Below, in pieces: positions 25,106-28,869 of a stretch of 28,869 bases of DNA. The stretch lies in assembly GCA_963580245.1 (NCBI GenBank), contig CAUZJO010000056.1, positions 1 to 28,869 on the forward strand. Reading direction: 5' to 3'. The position numbers and the translations under genes are program-made. This stretch comes from CAUZJO01 sp963580245 (lineage in GTDB: Bacteria; Sumerlaeota; Sumerlaeia; MVZB01). Within the stretch, counting starts at the first letter, position 1. Every line of letters begins with the position of its first letter. The notes under the pieces are model-generated. The model did not search any database and was not told the DNA's origin. It worked only from the letters and a program-made list of their open reading frames with translations.

Positions 25106-25156
25106 GTCCCGAGATACTACATGTGGGGGGCACTTGCGTCAAGTGGATAGCCCCCC
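24653..25156 (-). mobile_element. IS1595-type element, 5' fragment
   Basis: The element end lies at about 25156, where DUF1501 coding identity stops and GGGGGGCTATCCACTTGACG begins (minus strand). Within the end, CACTTG and CAAGTG form a small palindrome flanked by G and C runs. The transposase opens about 50 bp inside. Recognisable transposase sequence stops around 24653, so the second half of the element and its right end are missing. Confidence 0.65.
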
Positions 25157-25587
25157 CTGGGGAATTTCATCGCCGCGACGGGGCGATGCCCGGTCATGGC
25201 GTAAAACGTCCCCTGCGGGTGGTTGCTCTCTTCGGTGTGCATCGAGCGGATGAGCGAGAGCTTATCCATGTTCTGGGCGGTGCGAGGTAGGATTTCGGAA
25301 ATCTGGATGCCGTCGGCGTTGGTCGCGATCGGTTTGAAGCCGCTGTTCTTGGGCTTGGGGTCCCAGGTGTCCATATGGCTGGGCCCACCCTCGATCCACA
25401 GCAAGATGCACGCGTTGGCCTTGGGCTTGCCGGCGACCACGCCACTTTTCGCCAGCACCTCGCTGACCTGGAGGTATTGGCCCAAGCCCAAGCCCAACAG
25501 ACCTAGCGAGCCGACCTGGAGGAATCCGCGACGCGTGATATCGCCGCCGTCACATTTTTTGCAGGTGTGTGGGGCAGAGCTCATCAT
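25117..25587 (-). pseudogene. Second DUF1501 copy, truncated by the IS1595 fragment
   Basis: The first 143 residues closely match the neighbouring full-length DUF1501 (25606-26952), including ITRRGFLQVGSLGLLGLGLG (Tat-type signal, R19/R20) and EGGPSHMDTWDPKPKNSGFK. The DNA is also very similar across this part. After AAMKFP the frame enters the IS end and adds a short foreign tail (RGGYPLDASAPHM) before a TAG. In the intact copy this point reads KFPSIGSIICN. About 300 residues are missing, including the GEFGRTP and GRDHYP motifs. ATG 25587 starts 18 nt after the stop of the full-length copy, so it was a tandem gene in the same operon. Confidence 0.85.
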
Positions 25588-25605
25588 AAGAGTCCAGGTG
25601 GGAAG

Positions 25606-26952
25606 CTATATCAACTCGGGAATCGGGTGGCCTTGCACGTCGTTCAAGGAGTTGGCGATGTAGACCGGTCGGCCGATGGGGGTCATGTAGGTCTTGGTGT
25701 AATCGATGCCGAAGGCTTTGTAGATCGTGGCGAACACGTCGCCCATCGAGGTCATGCGCTCGGTCACGTGGGCGGCGCGTTCGTCGCTGGCACCGATGAC
25801 CTGGCCGCCGCGAATCCCCCCGCCGGCGATCGCAAGCGACCAGCAATCGGGGTAGTGGTCGCGCCCATGATTGGGATTGATGTCCGGGGTGCGGCCGAAC
25901 TCTCCCATCACCAGCACGATCGTCGTGTCGAGCAGGCCTCTTTGCTCCAGGTCCTCGAGCAGCGCGGGGAGCGTCCGGTCGAGCGTGGGGGTCAGTTCTT
26001 GGCGCATGCGCAGGTTGTTGTTGCCATGCGTGTCCCATTGGCTGTGCGTGTAACCGGACGCGGTCACGAAGCGGCAGCCATGCTCCACCAGCCGCCGCGC
26101 GAGCAGCAGGCTCTGACCCACCCGATCGCGGCCGTAGGCGTCCTTGGTCTTGTCGTCCTCTTCGGAGAGGTCAAAGGCCTTCTTCACTTCGGGCGACATG
26201 AGCATGCTGAGGGCCTTTTGGTCCAACTCGTCCATCATCCCAAACTCGGCGAGCTTCTCCTTGCGGCGGAAGTGTTGGTCCACAATGTTCAGAAACGTCT
26301 GGCGATGCTCGATCATGTCGGAGGTGATGGACTTGGGCAAGACCAAGTCGGGGACGCTGAAGTCCTCCTTGCTGGGGTCGGGCATGACGATCGCGTCGTG
26401 CTTGCCGAGGAACCCTCCACCGAAGGCATCGCGGAAGTCGAAGAAATCGACCTCCCACGGGGTCGGAACCAGAATATACTGGGGTAGCTCGTTGCGGGGG
26501 CCCAGCTCATTGCAGATAATCGACCCGATACTGGGGAATTTCATCGCCACGCTGGGGCTATGCCCGGTCATGGCGTAAAACGTCCCCTGCGCGTGGTTGG
26601 TCTCCTTGGTGTGCATCGAGCGGATCAGCGACAGCTTGTCCATGTGCCGGGCGATGCGGGGCAGGATTTCGGAAATCTGGATGCCGTCGACGTTGGTCGC
26701 GATCGGTTTGAAGCCGCTGTTCTTGGGCTTGGGGTCCCAGGTGTCCATCTGGCTGGGCCCGCCCTCGAGCCACACCAGGATGCAGGCGTTGGCCTTGGGC
26801 CTGCCGACGGCCGCGCCGCTATTGGCCAGCGCCTCGCTGACCTGGAGGTATTGGCCCAGTCCCAGCCCCAACAGTCCCAGCGAGCCGACCTGCAGAAATC
26901 CACGCCGCGTAATATCGCCGCCGTCACATTTAACGCAGGAATGTTTTGGCAT
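25606..26952 (-). CDS. Tat-exported DUF1501 protein (operon with PSD1)
   Basis: This is a full-length DUF1501 protein of 448 residues. The N-terminus has CVKCDGG (6-12), then ITRRGFLQVGSLGLLGLGLG with R16/R17, a Tat-type signal. Motifs are EGGPSQMDTWDPKPKNSGFK (63-82), GEFGRTPDINP (350-360), GRDHYP (363-368) and AGGGIRGGQVIGASD (376-390). It differs from the DUF1501 at 12715 mainly by the insert-free N-terminal part and the CxxC leader. It starts 24 nt after the PSD1 stop, so the two are one transcript. No biochemical function is established for this family; the link to PSD1 is a conserved neighbourhood. Confidence 0.92.
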   Translation of the reverse strand: MPKHSCVKCDGGDITRRGFLQVGSLGLLGLGLGQYLQVSEALANSGAAVGRPKANACILVWLEGGPSQMDTWDPKPKNSGFKPIATNVDGIQISEILPRIARHMDKLSLIRSMHTKETNHAQGTFYAMTGHSPSVAMKFPSIGSIICNELGPRNELPQYILVPTPWEVDFFDFRDAFGGGFLGKHDAIVMPDPSKEDFSVPDLVLPKSITSDMIEHRQTFLNIVDQHFRRKEKLAEFGMMDELDQKALSMLMSPEVKKAFDLSEEDDKTKDAYGRDRVGQSLLLARRLVEHGCRFVTASGYTHSQWDTHGNNNLRMRQELTPTLDRTLPALLEDLEQRGLLDTTIVLVMGEFGRTPDINPNHGRDHYPDCWSLAIAGGGIRGGQVIGASDERAAHVTERMTSMGDVFATIYKAFGIDYTKTYMTPIGRPVYIANSLNDVQGHPIPELI

Positions 26953-26976
26953 AGTTAGACTCCACTCTACCCTTCT

Positions 26977-28869
26977 CTAATGATTATAAGCGAACTCACG
27001 TGAGCCGATCAAGGCCCAAGTGAGCGCTTCGACGCCCTCGCGCCGCGTCGGGCTCGCGGCGATCAGTTTCTCCAAGGCAGCTCTTTCCGTTTCGGTCGGG
27101 AAGCGGCACAGGGAGGCCAGGTATAGCTCTTCGATAATGGCCTGGGCACCGGCGTCGCTCTTGACCAATCGATCCACGCGGCCCCCTTCGCGCGCGATCT
27201 TCTCGTTATATATTGACCCGGCCCGGCGATGAAGGGCTTGGGCCAATGTCGGTTTTTCCAGTTTTTCGGGCAGGGCCTGGCGGTTGGGGCGGCCGGAGAT
27301 ATCCAGGAACTGGTGCGGCGTCACGTCGGCCAGCAGCTCGATGGCGCGCGTCCCCTTCGCATACGGTCCCCCGCCGACGAACCGGTCCATCTCGAAGACC
27401 TCGTCGACGCCGGTCGCCCTCGAGATCGCGTCCAGGTGGACGACCGCGTCAAGCAGCCTGGGGCGGAACCGCGAATAGTTGATCTCGTCGTCCTCATTCG
27501 TGGCGTTGGCCTCGCTCGTAAGCTGATAGGTCCTGGACTGGACGATCGTGCGGATGAGGTGCTTGATATCGAAACCGTGCGCGACAAAGTCCTGGGCCAA
27601 CGCGTCGAGTAGGTCGGGGTGGGAGGGGGGATTGGTGGAACGGAAGTCGTCGACCGGATCGACGATGCCGCGGTGGAAGAAGGCGCCCCAGATCCGGTTG
27701 ACCGTCGCCCGGGCGAAGAAGGGATCGTCGGGAGACGTCAACCGCCGGGCCAGCTCCATTCTCAGGTCCATGAGTTGGTCAGCGCCGGCCTCCGCCCCGT
27801 CCAGGAAGGTGGGGCTGACTTCAGCCTTGGTGCGGGGATGCGTGATGCTCGCGCCGCCGTGACGGCCGCCCAGGCCCTCCGGAAAATCGACCATCAGCCC
27901 GTGTTGTTGGACATGGGTGATCTTGCCGAAGAATGCCGTCAGACCCCAGAATTGGTCCTGGCTCCAGGCCTCGAAGGGGTGATTGTGGCACTCGGCGCAT
28001 TCGAGCCGCACCCCCTGGAATCCGCGGACGACTTCGGCCATCATCTCGTGTGGCTCCAGCATCTCGACGAGCTGGTAGTAATGCTGCGTCGTGCCGGCGT
28101 AGCCCTGGGCCGCGATGTGTTCGCGGGCAACCTGATCATAGGGGACGTTTTGCGCGACGCGGTTGCGGACCCATTCCATGTATTGGTGGGTTTTCTTGAG
28201 GTTCTGCTGGGCGCTGAAGTGGACGCGGAACAGGTCGGCAAAGCGATAAGCCCAGAACGTCACGTATTCGTCTAACTCGAGCAGCGTATCGATCAGCTTG
28301 TCGCGTTTGTCGGGGTCGGGATCGGCGAGGAACTCGCGCACGAGGGCGGGCGGCGGCAGCGTCCCGGCAACGTCCAGGCACACGCGGCGCAGAAACTCCG
28401 CGTCGCCCGAGAGGGGCGAGGGGAGGATGTTAAACTTGCGCAGCTTGGCGAAAACGCGCTCGTCGATGAAATTACGCGTTTCGACGTCGGGGTAGTCGGG
28501 GATGGTCTCGCCAATGACGCCGACGCGAGCGGTCGCGGCGTGGCCCGCCGCGCGCACCATGACCGAGGTCTCGCCGGTGAGTCCGGCTTGCACGACACCG
28601 CTGGAATCGACTTGCGCGACCACCTCGTTATTGGAGGCGAAGATGACTTGATCGGTGACGTCCTCGCGGCGGCCGTTCGAGAGCCGCGCCGTCACCAGCA
28701 ACTGCCGGCGGCCCTCGGACTGGAGAACCGTTTGGCGCGGGAAGATTTCAATCCCCTCGATCCGGACCGCCGATTCACCGCTTTCCTCCCCGTACGGCGC
28801 GCCGTCCTGGATCCATTTCAAGATTTTCTCGTAATCAGGCGAGCCCAGCTCAAAGCGTTTTCCGCCGCC
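26977..28869 (-). CDS. PSD1-type protein: Big_2 + DUF1549 + DUF1553 (5' end outside window)
   Basis: The frame is open to the right edge, so the start lies beyond 28869; 630 residues are visible. The first visible residues GGGKRFELGSPDYEKILKW look like the end of a PSCyt1 cytochrome-type domain (known family layout PSCyt1-PSCyt2-PSD1). A bacterial Ig-like (Big_2) domain follows, about visible residues 36-120 (ARLSNGRREDVTDQV, VDSSGVVQAG). DUF1549 (about 125-320) contains a haem-type motif CAECH (291-295) in LECAECHNHPFEAW, and DUF1553 (about 375-625) contains ATVNRIWGAFFHRGIVDP. These proteins are exported and probably bind haem; the reaction is unknown. It leads the operon with the DUF1501 gene at 25606-26952 and the truncated copy. 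It is the standard architecture, unlike the fusion at 14142. Confidence 0.9.
   Translation of the reverse strand, partial: GGGKRFELGSPDYEKILKWIQDGAPYGEESGESAVRIEGIEIFPRQTVLQSEGRRQLLVTARLSNGRREDVTDQVIFASNNEVVAQVDSSGVVQAGLTGETSVMVRAAGHAATARVGVIGETIPDYPDVETRNFIDERVFAKLRKFNILPSPLSGDAEFLRRVCLDVAGTLPPPALVREFLADPDPDKRDKLIDTLLELDEYVTFWAYRFADLFRVHFSAQQNLKKTHQYMEWVRNRVAQNVPYDQVAREHIAAQGYAGTTQHYYQLVEMLEPHEMMAEVVRGFQGVRLECAECHNHPFEAWSQDQFWGLTAFFGKITHVQQHGLMVDFPEGLGGRHGGASITHPRTKAEVSPTFLDGAEAGADQLMDLRMELARRLTSPDDPFFARATVNRIWGAFFHRGIVDPVDDFRSTNPPSHPDLLDALAQDFVAHGFDIKHLIRTIVQSRTYQLTSEANATNEDDEINYSRFRPRLLDAVVHLDAISRATGVDEVFEMDRFVGGGPYAKGTRAIELLADVTPHQFLDISGRPNRQALPEKLEKPTLAQALHRRAGSIYNEKIAREGGRVDRLVKSDAGAQAIIEELYLASLCRFPTETERAALEKLIAASPTRREGVEALTWALIGSREFAYNH

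Overview
The window is GC-rich bacterial chromosome. It combines a fragment of the division/cell-wall (dcw) cluster, a haem gene, and a large set of genes typical of the Planctomycetota / candidate Hydrogenedentota area: DUF1549/DUF1553 'planctomycete cytochrome C' (PSD1) proteins, Tat-exported DUF1501 proteins, GH127-like proteins and FTLIELLIVV-type pseudopilins. A Hydrogenedentota-like or planctomycete-like genome is my best guess from family content alone. All clearly intact genes end in ordinary TAA, TAG or TGA codons, so the genetic code looks standard.

Layout. (1) 266-4278 (+): ftsW, murG, murC, a partial dcw cluster without murB, ddl or ftsQAZ behind it. (2) 4498-6976 (+): a membrane-anchored SGNH hydrolase and ferrochelatase hemH. 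(3) 7153-7650 (-): a DinB-fold protein. (4) 7912-12707 (+): an exported FnIII-like protein, a secreted protein, an OmpR-type response regulator and a histidine kinase. This module looks like a gene graveyard. The secreted protein has an in-frame TAA. The regulator has lost its ATG and has an in-frame TAG. The kinase has an in-frame TAA, and its sensor half is replaced by a type IV pilin-like gene joined at a short microhomology. A 27-bp perfect inverted repeat built of a hexamer, a terminator-like hairpin and a GC-rich hairpin lie between these genes.

(5) 12715-21378 (-): a carbohydrate/redox locus. A canonical-looking GH127-type glycosidase (19420-21378) lies upstream of a 1637-residue secreted fusion (14142-19055), followed 47 nt later by a DUF1501 protein. 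The fusion carries a lectin-like domain, two carboxypeptidase-regulatory-like repeats, a GH127-like domain without the catalytic cysteines, a c-type cytochrome and PSD1 domains. (6) 21379-24607: an AT-richer, gene-poor stretch with a frameshifted, truncated GT-C/TPR membrane protein remnant, plus an intact pseudopilin (23473-24141). (7) 24653-28869 (-): a second PSD1-DUF1501 operon running in from the right edge. Its tandem second DUF1501 copy is cut off by a fragment of an IS1595-type element.

The most unusual feature is the GH127-like / cytochrome c / PSD1 fusion beside a free-standing GH127 and a DUF1501 partner. It suggests an exported polysaccharide-handling system physically tied to a haem protein. 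Its function is not established by the sequence.
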